Positions 33,111 to 41,540 of a stretch of 64,000 nt of DNA are shown piece by piece. Made by a program: the position numbers and the translations under genes. The stretch is taken from contig NC_030826.1 in the NCBI RefSeq assembly GCF_001704415.2, positions 53,011,362 through 53,075,361 on the forward strand. The letters are read 5' to 3'. A model generated the notes under the pieces. That model was not told the DNA's origin. It saw only the letters and a program-made list of their open reading frames with translations, and did not search any database. Each line of letters begins with the position of its first letter. The stretch's first letter is position 1. This DNA comes from Capra hircus. Its lineage: Eukaryota > Chordata > Mammalia > Artiodactyla > Bovidae.

Positions 33111-33765
33111 AGAGGTGAATGCACGGAGGAGAGAGTAGCAAACCGAAGGCGCGGAGAGGTGCCTATCAGCTCCCAGAGACGCCAAGGAGCCAGGTCTCCG
33201 GAGTTTTCTTTCCCCCTCCCTTTCCTTATCCTCAGAGGCTGGGAGTCCGGGAAGAGGGCAGGGTCAAAGCTGTCAGCCCCTGCGTTCTGAAAGATGACAA
33301 TCTAAGCGCCTCCTAAACTGGTACTCAGGTGTCCCCAGCACCCCACTGCCTGTTTGGGGCGCAGAAAACTTTCCATCCTGTATAAAGCTGGCGCTGGTTA
33401 ACCCAAACCACCCACATCCACGCCAACGTGACCAAGAACAAATCCGTTGTTCACCTTAAGCACCTCCTCTTCTCACCCCCGGGGGGGAGATCGGACCCCC
33501 CACACTGGGGGAGCGGAGGGGGAATATTCTAGGCGGTAGGACTGGGTATCTGAAAGTGGCCTGAACTGAAAACTGCTTTCCGTAAATTCTCCTCTGCTGG
33601 AATTTTTTATTCCCAGGTTTAATTCCAGACTGTGATGTTAACTCTCCCTGGGTCCCCCACCCGCGACAAATTCCCCCGGCCCCAGCTCTTGCGCCAGCAC
33701 CCCCACCGCCCCTGCGTTTCACGTTTCAGGGCTTGTGGAACTCCACTCCACCTCGCAGACCCCAG

Positions 33766-33780
33766 GGCGCCCTCTAGCGG
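33766..33780 (-). promoter_or_regulatory. CTCF-type motif upstream of SOCS3
   Basis: On the minus strand CCGCTAGAGGGCGCC matches the CTCF core at all informative positions. It is about 0.9 kb upstream of the inferred SOCS3 start site, between SOCS3 and PGS1. Confidence 0.7.
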
Positions 33781-34203
33781 ACGCGGGGCGCGGGGTGGGG
33801 CCATCGCTCGCCCTCGGGCCCGTCCCGCTGCTTGAGGGCACCTGGCAGGTTTGGAGACTCAGAAGGGCCACCGCGATTGCTGCTTGCGTTTGTGTCTTTG
33901 GAGCGGTGGGAGGCGGCACCCATGTCAGCAGAGAACCTAGCAGGGGGCCGATGGACTGAGACCGGACAGCTGCCACGCAGGCGGCGTTCCTTCCACGCTT
34001 AGGACTCCCGGCTTCACCTCGGGGACAGGCCCACGGGTGACGCTCGCGCTTTCTTCCGCCCCCAGGCTTCCAGGTCCGGTCCTAGTTTCGAGGCCCGGCT
34101 TTGGGAGTGGGGGTGGGGTGTCCCCAGTTCCCCAGAGGCGGGCACGGGCCTCCTGGGGCCGCGATCGGAACCCCGGGCAGGAGCGGGTGGGGGCGAGGTA
34201 GGT

Positions 34204-34224
34204 GGGTGGGTGGGTTGCGGGGGG
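34204..34224 (+). other. G-quadruplex motif upstream of SOCS3
   Basis: Four G-runs with loops T, T and TTGC, about 0.47 kb upstream of the inferred SOCS3 start site. Confidence 0.7.
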
Positions 34225-34586
34225 TCTCCCCGCGAGGTCCGAGAAGAGGGAAGAGGGGGAAGCCAGGAGCCTCTCCCTCTTGGCCTCCTGGAACTGCCCG
34301 GGCTCCGGGAGCGGCGCCCCCGCCTCTGCCAGAAACTGGCCTTCTTAGAAGGGAGGGGGAAAGTGTGAATGAGAAGTTGGGGGCGGAGCGCGCGCGGGGG
34401 AGGGGCCGCTGCCAGGAACGCGCCGCCGGGGCTGGCGCCGCGCCCGCCGGGCCGCCCGGGCCGCCTCGCGTCGCGCTTTGTCTCTGCGCGCGTCTCTGCG
34501 GGTCCCCGGCCCCGCTCGCGGCCCGCCCTCGGCCGCCCGCGGCCCCTCCCTCCGCTCGGCGCGCAGCCTTTCATTGCTGCGAGTAG

Positions 34587-34692
34587 TGACTAAACATTAC
34601 AAGAAGGCCGGCCGAGCAGTTCCAGGAATCGGGGGGCGGGGCGCCGGGCCGCGTATATACCCGCGAGCGCGGCCTCCGCGGCGGCTTCGACT
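34587..34692 (+). promoter_or_regulatory. SOCS3 core promoter with STAT elements and TATA box
   Basis: In order: an AP-1-like TGACTAA (34587-34593), STAT-type TTACAAGAA (34597-34605), STAT-type TTCCAGGAA (34620-34628), a GC box in GGGGGGCGGGGC (about 34631-34642), and TATATA (34654-34659). Mouse and human SOCS3 promoters are known to carry TTACAAGAA and TTCCAGGAA with the same spacing; the second mediates STAT3 induction. By that spacing the start site falls at about 34690. This arrangement explains cytokine-induced feedback expression. Confidence 0.9.
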
Positions 34693-34992
34693 CACACTCC
34701 CCGCGCCGCCGCCGCCGCCACTCCGGCCCCGCACGCAGCCCGCCCGGCCCAGCTCCGGTCGCGGCCCCTCGCCTCGCGCCCCCTCACCCCCCACCGCCCG
34801 GCCGGCCCGGGGGCGCGCAGGGGGCAGGGCGGGCGCCCCGGCGAAGCCCGAGGGACGCGCGCGCGAGGCCCCTTTGTGGACTTCGCGGCTGCCAACATCT
34901 GGGCGCAGCGCGGGCCACCCACCGCTGGCCGCCGTGCCTTGGAGACATTAGGAGGCGCAGCCCCGAAGCCAAAGACTTCGGTTCGGGACCAG

Positions 34993-35569
34993 GTAGGAAG
35001 GAGGGGCGCGGCGTGGAGCGGGGGGGTTGGAGGGTTCGCTAGTCCCGGGAGCTTTTCCCGGTTTCCCCTCCCCTTCCCGGGTCATTCCCGGCAGGGAGGG
35101 GACGAGATAGGGGGCAGAGTGGATGGAAGCCGGAGATCCCAGGTTCCCGGAATACCCAAACTGGGGCCCTCCGGCTTCTCGGGTCCCCTCCCTACCCCGC
35201 TCCACCCCCCACCCCTTGCCTCGGATTTCTTTCTCCGTCCCTGACCCCCCGGGGCCACCGGACTGAGCGGCGCCCAGAGCGTCCCGGGGGCCCTTCTCTC
35301 CCTCCCCACCCCGGCCACGCTCCTGGAGACCCAACTTCCGCGCCCGAGTTTCCCACTCGGCACCTTACCAGTGCGCGCTGGGGAAAGGGCTGCCTGGAGG
35401 CGGGGGCTGGGCGGACTCCGTGGGGCGTCTGGGTCGGAACGGGGGCCCAGGTGAGCGCCTCCGGGGCAGCTGGTGTCCTGGCCGCTCGGCAGAGGCAGGG
35501 GAGCCGGGGCGGGTCGGGCGCGCTGGAGGGTTCCGGGCACTCACGCGGCGCGCGCCTTCTTCCCCGCAG
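34993..35569 (+). other. SOCS3 5'UTR intron
   Basis: A 577-base GC-rich intron with GT/AG ends. No in-frame coding use is inferred although the frame upstream of the SOCS3 ATG is open; translation would start at the strong ATG in exon 2. Confidence 0.85.
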
Positions 35570-35663
35570 CCCCCCGGGATGCGGTAGCGGCCGCTGTGCG
35601 GAGGCCGCCGAACAGCTGCAGCCGCCGCCGCCGCCGCGCAGATCCACGCTGGCTCCGTGCGCC

Positions 35664-36353
35664 ATGGTCACCCACAGCAAGTTCCCCGCCGCCGGGATGA
35701 GCCGCCCCCTGGACACCAGCCTGCGCCTCAAGACCTTCAGCTCCAAGAGCGAGTACCAGCTGGTGGTGAACGCAGTGCGCAAGCTGCAGGAGAGCGGCTT
35801 TTACTGGAGCACCGTGACGGGCGGCGAAGCGAACTTGCTGCTGAGCGCCGAGCCCGCGGGGACCTTCCTCATCCGCGACAGCTCGGACCAGCGCCACTTC
35901 TTCACCCTCAGCGTCAAGACCCAGTCGGGGACCAAGAACCTGCGCATCCAGTGCGAGGGGGGCAGCTTCTCTCTGCAGAGCGACCCCCGGAGCACGCAGC
36001 CCGTGCCCCGCTTCGACTGCGTGCTCAAGCTGGTGCATCACTACATGCCCGCCGCCGGCGCCCCCTCGTTCTCCCCGCCCCCCGCTGAACCCTCCTCCTC
36101 GCCCTCCTCCGAGGTGCCCGAGCAGCCACCGGCCCAGCCGCTCCCCGGGAGCCCCCCCAGGAGAGCCTATTACATTTACTCGGGGGGCGAGAAGATCCCT
36201 CTGGTGTTGAGCCGGCCCCTCTCCTCCAACGTGGCCACTCTCCAACATCTCTGTCGGAAGACCGTCAACGGCCACCTGGACTCCTACGAGAAAGTCACCC
36301 AGCTGCCTGGGCCCATTCGGGAGTTCCTGGACCAGTACGATGCCCCGCTTTAG
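35664..36353 (+). CDS. SOCS3: SOCS3, suppressor of cytokine signalling 3 (229 aa)
   Basis: A feedback inhibitor of JAK-STAT signalling. It binds phosphotyrosine sites on gp130-type receptors, blocks JAK catalysis and recruits an elongin B/C-cullin 5 ubiquitin ligase (family knowledge). Seen in order: the kinase inhibitory region at residues 22-33 (LKTFSSKSEYQL, F25); an extended SH2 subdomain and SH2 domain from about residue 46, with FLIRDSS and the phosphotyrosine-binding arginine R71; a Pro/Ser-rich PEST-like insert at about 128-165; and the C-terminal SOCS box with LQHLCRKTVNG, and tyrosines Y208 and Y225. The start has CCGTGCGCCATGG, a strong context, and matches the known N terminus. 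Human SOCS3 has 225 residues; the four extra fall in the serine-rich insert. The gene is intact and in one exon. Confidence 0.99.
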   Translation: MVTHSKFPAAGMSRPLDTSLRLKTFSSKSEYQLVVNAVRKLQESGFYWSTVTGGEANLLLSAEPAGTFLIRDSSDQRHFFTLSVKTQSGTKNLRIQCEGGSFSLQSDPRSTQPVPRFDCVLKLVHHYMPAAGAPSFSPPPAEPSSSPSSEVPEQPPAQPLPGSPPRRAYYIYSGGEKIPLVLSRPLSSNVATLQHLCRKTVNGHLDSYEKVTQLPGPIREFLDQYDAPL

Positions 36354-36818
36354 GGAGCAAAGGGGGCAGGGGTAGGGCGAGGGGGCCCGGGTCCCCTCTC
36401 CTCCGTGGCACATGGCACAAGCACAAGAATCCAGCCGCGAGAGTCCTGCCGCTCCCGCGTGAGCCAGGGCGCGGGGAGCCCCCTCCCGCCGGTCCTCCCC
36501 CCGCAGAACAGGGCCGGTGGCACCTGGAATGTGTTTGAAGGGAGACGGAGAGCCACCGGAGCGCTCCTCCCCGACTCGAGCGTCTCCGGAGGAGCCAGCT
36601 GGCCCAGGGGGACCACAGCAAGGACCGCAGTGGATGCTGTCCTCTCCCGCCTCCTCCACCCCGCTGCACTTCCAAACCGGGGACACCGCGGGGCGTGTTG
36701 AACTGTGAGAACTGCCGGGGAATCTGCGAACTTTCCAACGGAACTTGTTTGTTCTTTGATTTGGTTTAAAACAGAGCTTTAAACCTCAGCGGGTTGAGAG
36801 CCTGGAAAAGGGTGGAGG

Positions 36819-36844
36819 AGAGAGAGAGAGAGAGAGAGAGAGAG
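36819..36844. repeat. (AG)n microsatellite in the SOCS3 3'UTR
   Basis: Thirteen uninterrupted AG units in the transcribed strand. Confidence 0.97.
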
Positions 36845-38034
36845 GGTGCCTCGGGGGCCCAGGGCTGCAGGCTGGCCAAGGAAATGGTCACTCCCACCGC
36901 TCCGCTCAGGTCAGGAGGGGCGGCTGCCTGCTCCATCTCTGGCTCTGGGGAGAAGGGTGACCCGAAGGGGACCTTTCTCTTCCCCCTTCTTCCTGCCCCT
37001 CACACAGCCACCAGAAACACAGGTCCTAGAGTCCATCTAGTGCCCAAGAGCCCAGAGTCCTTCTCCCGTTTTAAGGGGGGAGTGGCACTGGGGGCGGGGA
37101 ATGGATGGGCTGGTCAGTAGTTCTGAACCCACCCGTGCTCTACCTTTCAGCACCTGGGGGTGGGGGGTGGGGGGTGCCGGGCTGGAGGAGATGGAGGAGA
37201 TGAGCCACCTTTGACCCCAGACAGAGACGATGGGGCATTCTACTTTGTGCCTCCTGACTAGATCTGGCTAGGAGATTTGCCTTAAATGCTCCCTGTCCCA
37301 TGGATAGGGACTGGCACACAAGAAGCCACACACTCAGCCAACCCCAGCAGAGGCCAAAGGATTCTCAGATGGGCGCCCAGCGGCCACTCACCATTTGGTG
37401 GTGGAGGTCGGAGATGGATGGGTGAGGGGGCAGAGATCCACGCTGCTTTCTAGCTGAGCGCAGGAAGAATGCCAGCCAGCCCAGTGGGTACTGGCCGCCA
37501 GTGGGACCTGGGCTGCGGTCCGAGGCAGAGCCACTGGGCCCCCCAGCCCCCAGTCCCTGCACAGACAGCCCTCCCTCCTCACTTTGGGGGACTGCACTGG
37601 CAGGAAGTCATCAAGAGGCCCTGCCACCCAGCTGCTCCCACTCTGCAATAGCACTGATCAGCGAAAACTCAGAGGAATGTAGCAGCGATGGAATTACCTG
37701 GAACTGTTCTTTTTCGGGGAAAACCAAACACACAAAAGTTTTCTGTGTCAGGTATTGGGCTGGATGGGTCAAGCTGTGTGTTGGGGTGTTTTTTTTTTGT
37801 TTGTTTCCTTGTTATTTTGTTTGGATTTTGTTTTCGTTTTTTAATAATGTTTACAATCTGCCTCAATCACTCTGTCTTTTTATAAAGTTCCACCTCCAGT
37901 CCTCTCCCCTCCCCCTACCCAGGCCTTCAAGGCTGATAGGAGATGCTTGAAGAACTCAACAAAAATACCAATCCAAATCAAACTTTGCACATATTTATAT
38001 TTATATTCAAAAAAGAAACATTTCAGTAATTTAT

Positions 38035-38040
38035 AATAAA
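38035..38040 (+). terminator. SOCS3: SOCS3 poly(A) signal AATAAA
   Basis: A canonical AATAAA in TTTATAATAAAGAGCAC at the end of the AU-rich segment. Confidence 0.88.
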
Positions 38041-38069
38041 GAGCACTATTTTTTAATGAAACACCTGAC

Positions 38070-39680
38070 TGGAGCCTTTCTCCCACCCTCCTCCGCCCCT
38101 CCGGCCTTGCTTTCTCTTTCACCCACACCCACACACTACATCAGAGGGTGGTGGCCCTACCCCCTCACTGCCCTGGTGCTTCTCTGTGATGGAATCAAAC
38201 TCTGGCTTCACGTCACTGACAACCGAAGGCAGCCACCTAGACTGTACCCAGTAGGGGTAATTCCTGCTAGTCTGATTCAGATCTGACCAGAATATGCAAA
38301 GCAAGTTCGAAGGAAGCGCTTCAAAGGGCTTGCAGGGAGTATAAACTGAGCTGTGGTCAAAGCTTTTAGAGGCTCCAAGCTATTAGAGGCACTGGGCTCC
38401 TTGGCAGAGAGGTGTTACGAGAAAGCCCAGACTATGGGGTCCTGGCAGTGACCCGTGACCTCAGCACAGCCAGGTCCCCAGGAGCTGGGGGGAGGGGCGG
38501 TCCCGATGCAAACCCTGCACGCAGTGGGGCCCTCCCACGGGTAGGAACCCCAGCCTGAGCAGTGGATGGGGCCACCCGCCTCCCAATAAGAGCAGCCATC
38601 TATTCACCTGTTTTCAGCCACTCCCACCCCCGGGGCACTCAGACACTATCTGGGTTCACCTTCCTGGCCACCCCCACCAGGCAGGTGTTATTACCCCACA
38701 TTCGCAGACCTAACTACATGTTTCCTGGGAGCGGGGACTTGGACTGGTCGCTTCTGATGCCTAGAACTGGTGCTCAGTAAATATTTGTTGGCTGAGCCTG
38801 GGGGCAGCCTCTTAGGTTCACGGAGGTTAAGCAACCTGCCCAAGGACACACCACTTGGGAATGTAGGAAAGACACAGGTTAGGAACCCAGGAGGCTTTGA
38901 TTTTCCCAAAGCCCATGAATCCTCTGCCTCCCTAAGTAAGCATGAAGTCTATGCCCAGGGTTGCCCCTAGGTGGGTCCCCCCTGCAAAGCCAAGAGTTTG
39001 GTAACCTCCTCCCCAACATGCACACTCAGCACTAGGGCTCCGCGAAAACACAAACTAAAAATGCCTGTTCTGAGACACTTCCCTTCCATGCTTCTTCCTC
39101 CCCCAAGCCCCCAAACCTAACAGATGGAGAGATGAGTGTTCCCCCACCAAGTCAGGGGCCCATTCCCTCATCTGCCTCGGATGCCTAAACAAATGCCAAA
39201 GCCCTCTTCCTGGCCCCCGATAAGCTGCTCCAGGAATCAGTGTCCAAAAGGCAACCGAGAGTAAATAAACAAAATCGTTTTTCTTTCCCATTTCCTGGAC
39301 TTTGGGGGGAAAATAACCTAAAGTGACAAAGGGCCAGACCAGGCGTGAGATCACTGAGTGGACAGAGCACGTAGGAACCACACCAGACAGACTACCACCT
39401 CTAGAACTGGGGATGCGGACCCAGGCAAGGTCACCTTCCCAGAGCTCCAGGTCAGGTGAGGGGACCCAGTGGGGCTTGGCTCCCCAGTGCCTCCCAGGGG
39501 GAGGAGAGCTTGGGAAGCTTCTGGCAGGCTCTTCCCCACCCCAAGCCCTGCCAGCCTGCCACCATGTGCTGACATGACAGCCTCCATGGAACCTTGGAAC
39601 CCAGAACGTACCAAAGCCCCATCCCCATCCTCCACCCAGAAGGCAGCTGTACAGCCAGAGTGTCCAGTATTCACAGCGCA
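38070..39680. other. downstream of SOCS3, little recognised
   Basis: An L2-type tail lies near 38755-38800 (GTGCTCAGTAAATATTTGTT), followed by MIR-like sequence (GTTAAGCAACCTGCCCAAGG) to 38890. The rest has no supportable feature. Confidence 0.5.
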
Positions 39681-39684
39681 CTAA

Positions 39685-39886
39685 AGGGGCTTCCCTGTGG
39701 CTCAGACGGTAAAGAATCTGCCTGCAACGCTGGAGACCAGGGTTCCATCCCCGGGTCAGGAAGATCCCCTAGAGAAGGGAATGGCTACCCATTCCAATAT
39801 TCTTGCCTGGAGAATTCCACAGACAGAGGAGCCTGGTGCGCTCTCAAAGAGTCAGACACGACTGAGCGACTCACTTCACTCAAAGG
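39685..39886 (+). mobile_element. Bov-tA SINE
   Basis: GGGGCTTCCCTGTGGCTCAG head, GGTTCCATCCCCGGGTCAGG, and an A monomer with a short internal deletion before AAAGAGTCAGACACGACTGA. Confidence 0.93.
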
Positions 39887-40024
39887 GCCTGGTAAGGAAG
39901 TGGTTCCTTCATCCCTTGGAGGTTGAATTCAGAAGACGCCTGACTCCTTTCCCTCGCTACCCACCCCACCCTTCTTCCTACAGGTCTCTCCATTTAAAGA
40001 CCACAGACTGGACCACCCTTCTGA

Positions 40025-40110
40025 TTTGACAGACAAGTCAGACTGAGTCCAGAAGAAGGAAAGCAACTTACTGGAGTTCACACAGCAAGCTAGCTATTGG
40101 CAACACCAGG
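40025..40110 (+). mobile_element. MIR fragment
   Basis: AAGCAACTTACTGGAGTTCA, CACAGCAAGCTAG and GGCAACACCAGGACAAGAA follow the second half of MIR in diverged form. Confidence 0.5.
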
Positions 40111-40799
40111 ACAAGAAAGTCCCAGCTCACTCTGCTCACCAGCGCTTTTCTGTTTTCCCCTCCTCACCCCAACCCCTGTTGCAGAAATCTGTACTGCTCA
40201 ATCCTTTCAGAGGCAGGCATCCCTCCTCCAAAGAACTTCGTGGCGGGGGGACCCTCTGTTCTGGCCGCCAGCAGAGGGGTATGCCTGCTTCCAAGATTTG
40301 CTAAGAAGCGTCCCACAGGGAAGGAGGACAATTCTCAGCAGCTTGAGCAGGCACCCACGCCTCAAGAGGTTAAGCTTAGCTGGGGTGCTTGGCCAAAACA
40401 AAGGCTGGAGATGCTCTGCCGCAGGCCCTGAGTCCAATCACCCTGCTTCAGGCGCTGTAGGAATTCACCCCGAGAGGCCCTTATCCGCTCTCCGTTGGTG
40501 CTGTTTTGGGGCAGTCCGCCCCGATGAGTTAAGAGCCAGGAACGGGGAAATCTAAAGCCTACTCTAGAGGAGGGAATGAAGGAGGCCACAGACCCGGGAG
40601 CTGGAGAAGGGAAATAAGCGGCCACGTGTGTCCTAGTCTAAGAAACGAGTAAGGATGCTCGAGACGGGGTACGCCGGGGTACCAGGCAGAGAGAGCGCGA
40701 GAGAGACAGAGCGGGGCAGAGTCAGCCAGCCACAGAGGGAGTCGAAGCAGAGACAGAAGTCTGCGGGGTGGGGGACCACTTGCACAGGGGCGGACCGGC

Positions 40800-41150
40800 A
40801 AGACCGAGACCGTGGTGGGATGAGCCCGCTCCCGGGCGCACCTTCCTGCGCGGCGTCCCGCCTCCTCTCATGCCGGCGGCCGCCGGGCTGGCGGGCGGGC
40901 AGGCAGGCAGGCGAGCGCGTCGCTCTGGAGGACGGCCTCTGCCAGGAAGAATCACTTCCCGGACACCGCGGGAGCCCTGGCGGAGCTATGCGAAGAATGT
41001 CCGCGCGGAGCCCGGCGGGTGGCACCTCCCGGGCCCGCGCCTCCGCTGCCTCCGCCGCGCTGAGGAGCGTGCGCGCGGACAGGCCACGCCCCCGCCACGC
41101 CCCGCCGCCGGCGGAGCGGTCACCATAGCAACGGGATTACAGGCGCAGAG
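40800..41150. promoter_or_regulatory. orphan CpG island with RFX X-box
   Basis: CpG-dense sequence about 2.8 kb past the SOCS3 poly(A) site. A perfect RFX X-box GTCACCATAGCAAC lies at 41119-41132, next to CACGCCCC/CACGCCCC GC-type boxes at about 41086-41103. No coding exon is recognised on either strand. The order X-box, GC boxes, CpG island would suit a minus-strand promoter, but direction is not settled. Confidence 0.6.
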
Positions 41151-41466
41151 TGCTGTTTATTCTCAAACGAGTGCCAGGAAATTCGGCCGGGAGGCTGCCA
41201 GGCGCACCTCCCTGGGGTGGGGGGTCGGGAGAGGGAGGAGGGAAGAGTGGACCGGCGAGCCCGGGGCTCCTGGGGGAAGGGAGGGAGAGAGAAAGGGAGG
41301 GAGTCCTTCGTCACTGGGGAGTCACTGACCCCTCCGAGGGGAGGCTGCTCAGGACGCCCTGACTTTTTGCCAGCCCTGAGTGGATCAAGTTTTCCCGGGG
41401 GAGCCGAGATTCCCCCTCCAGGCCGGCAGCGCCTCCGCCTCCCCCAAACAGGCTCACAGCCCCTGC

Positions 41467-41490
41467 CAGTCAGTCAGTCAGTCAGTCACT
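41467..41490. repeat. (CAGT)n tetranucleotide repeat
   Basis: Five CAGT units followed by CACTCATTCATTCACTCA variants. Confidence 0.93.
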
Positions 41491-41511
41491 CATTCATTCA
41501 CTCAGCAAGTA

Positions 41512-41540
41512 CCTATTAACACATCCTGTGTGTTAATAGG
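41512..41540. repeat. perfect 12-bp inverted repeat with 5-nt loop
   Basis: Arms CCTATTAACACA and TGTGTTAATAGG are exact reverse complements with loop TCCTG. It lies just after the CAGT/ATTC simple repeats. Confidence 0.95.

Larger units (their letters stand above)
33650..34560 (+). promoter_or_regulatory. CpG-rich upstream region of SOCS3
   Basis: A rise in CpG density that continues into SOCS3 exon 1 and CDS. It carries a CTCF-type motif at 33766-33780, a canonical G-quadruplex motif at 34204-34224 and GC boxes. A divergent non-coding transcript is known upstream of human SOCS3, but I cannot define an exon for it here. Confidence 0.6.
34690..38062 (+). other. SOCS3: SOCS3 transcription unit (two exons)
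   Basis: Exon 1 is non-coding, from about 34690 to the donor GGACCAG|GTAGGA at 34992. The intron runs 34993-35569 and ends TTCCCCGCAG. Exon 2 holds the rest of the 5'UTR, the whole CDS and the 3'UTR to a poly(A) site about 20 bases after AATAAA (38035-38040). The two-exon plan with an intact coding exon is the known SOCS3 structure. The exact 5' and 3' ends are inferred. Confidence 0.88.
36354..38062 (+). other. SOCS3: SOCS3 3'UTR
   Basis: It holds an AG dinucleotide tract (36819-36844), a G-rich quadruplex-capable stretch (37156-37180), a T-rich part near 37790-37850, and an AU-rich end with overlapping ATTTA pentamers (about 37991-38006) shortly before AATAAA. AU-rich elements suit the short-lived, inducible SOCS3 message. 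The final bases up to about 38062 agree with the SOCS3 end as I recall it. Confidence 0.85.

Noticed and set aside
34014..34586. Long Arg/Pro-rich frames on both strands upstream of SOCS3
   Set aside because: They are composition artefacts of the CpG island; the region is promoter sequence.
35451..35663. In-frame open extension upstream of the SOCS3 ATG
   Set aside because: It runs through the 5'UTR intron and the 5'UTR. The ATG at 35664 has a strong context and matches the known N terminus.
35541..36686. A 381-codon open frame on the minus strand opposite SOCS3
   Set aside because: It is a shadow of the GC-rich SOCS3 coding exon. Its composition follows the sense strand and it has no recognisable domain.
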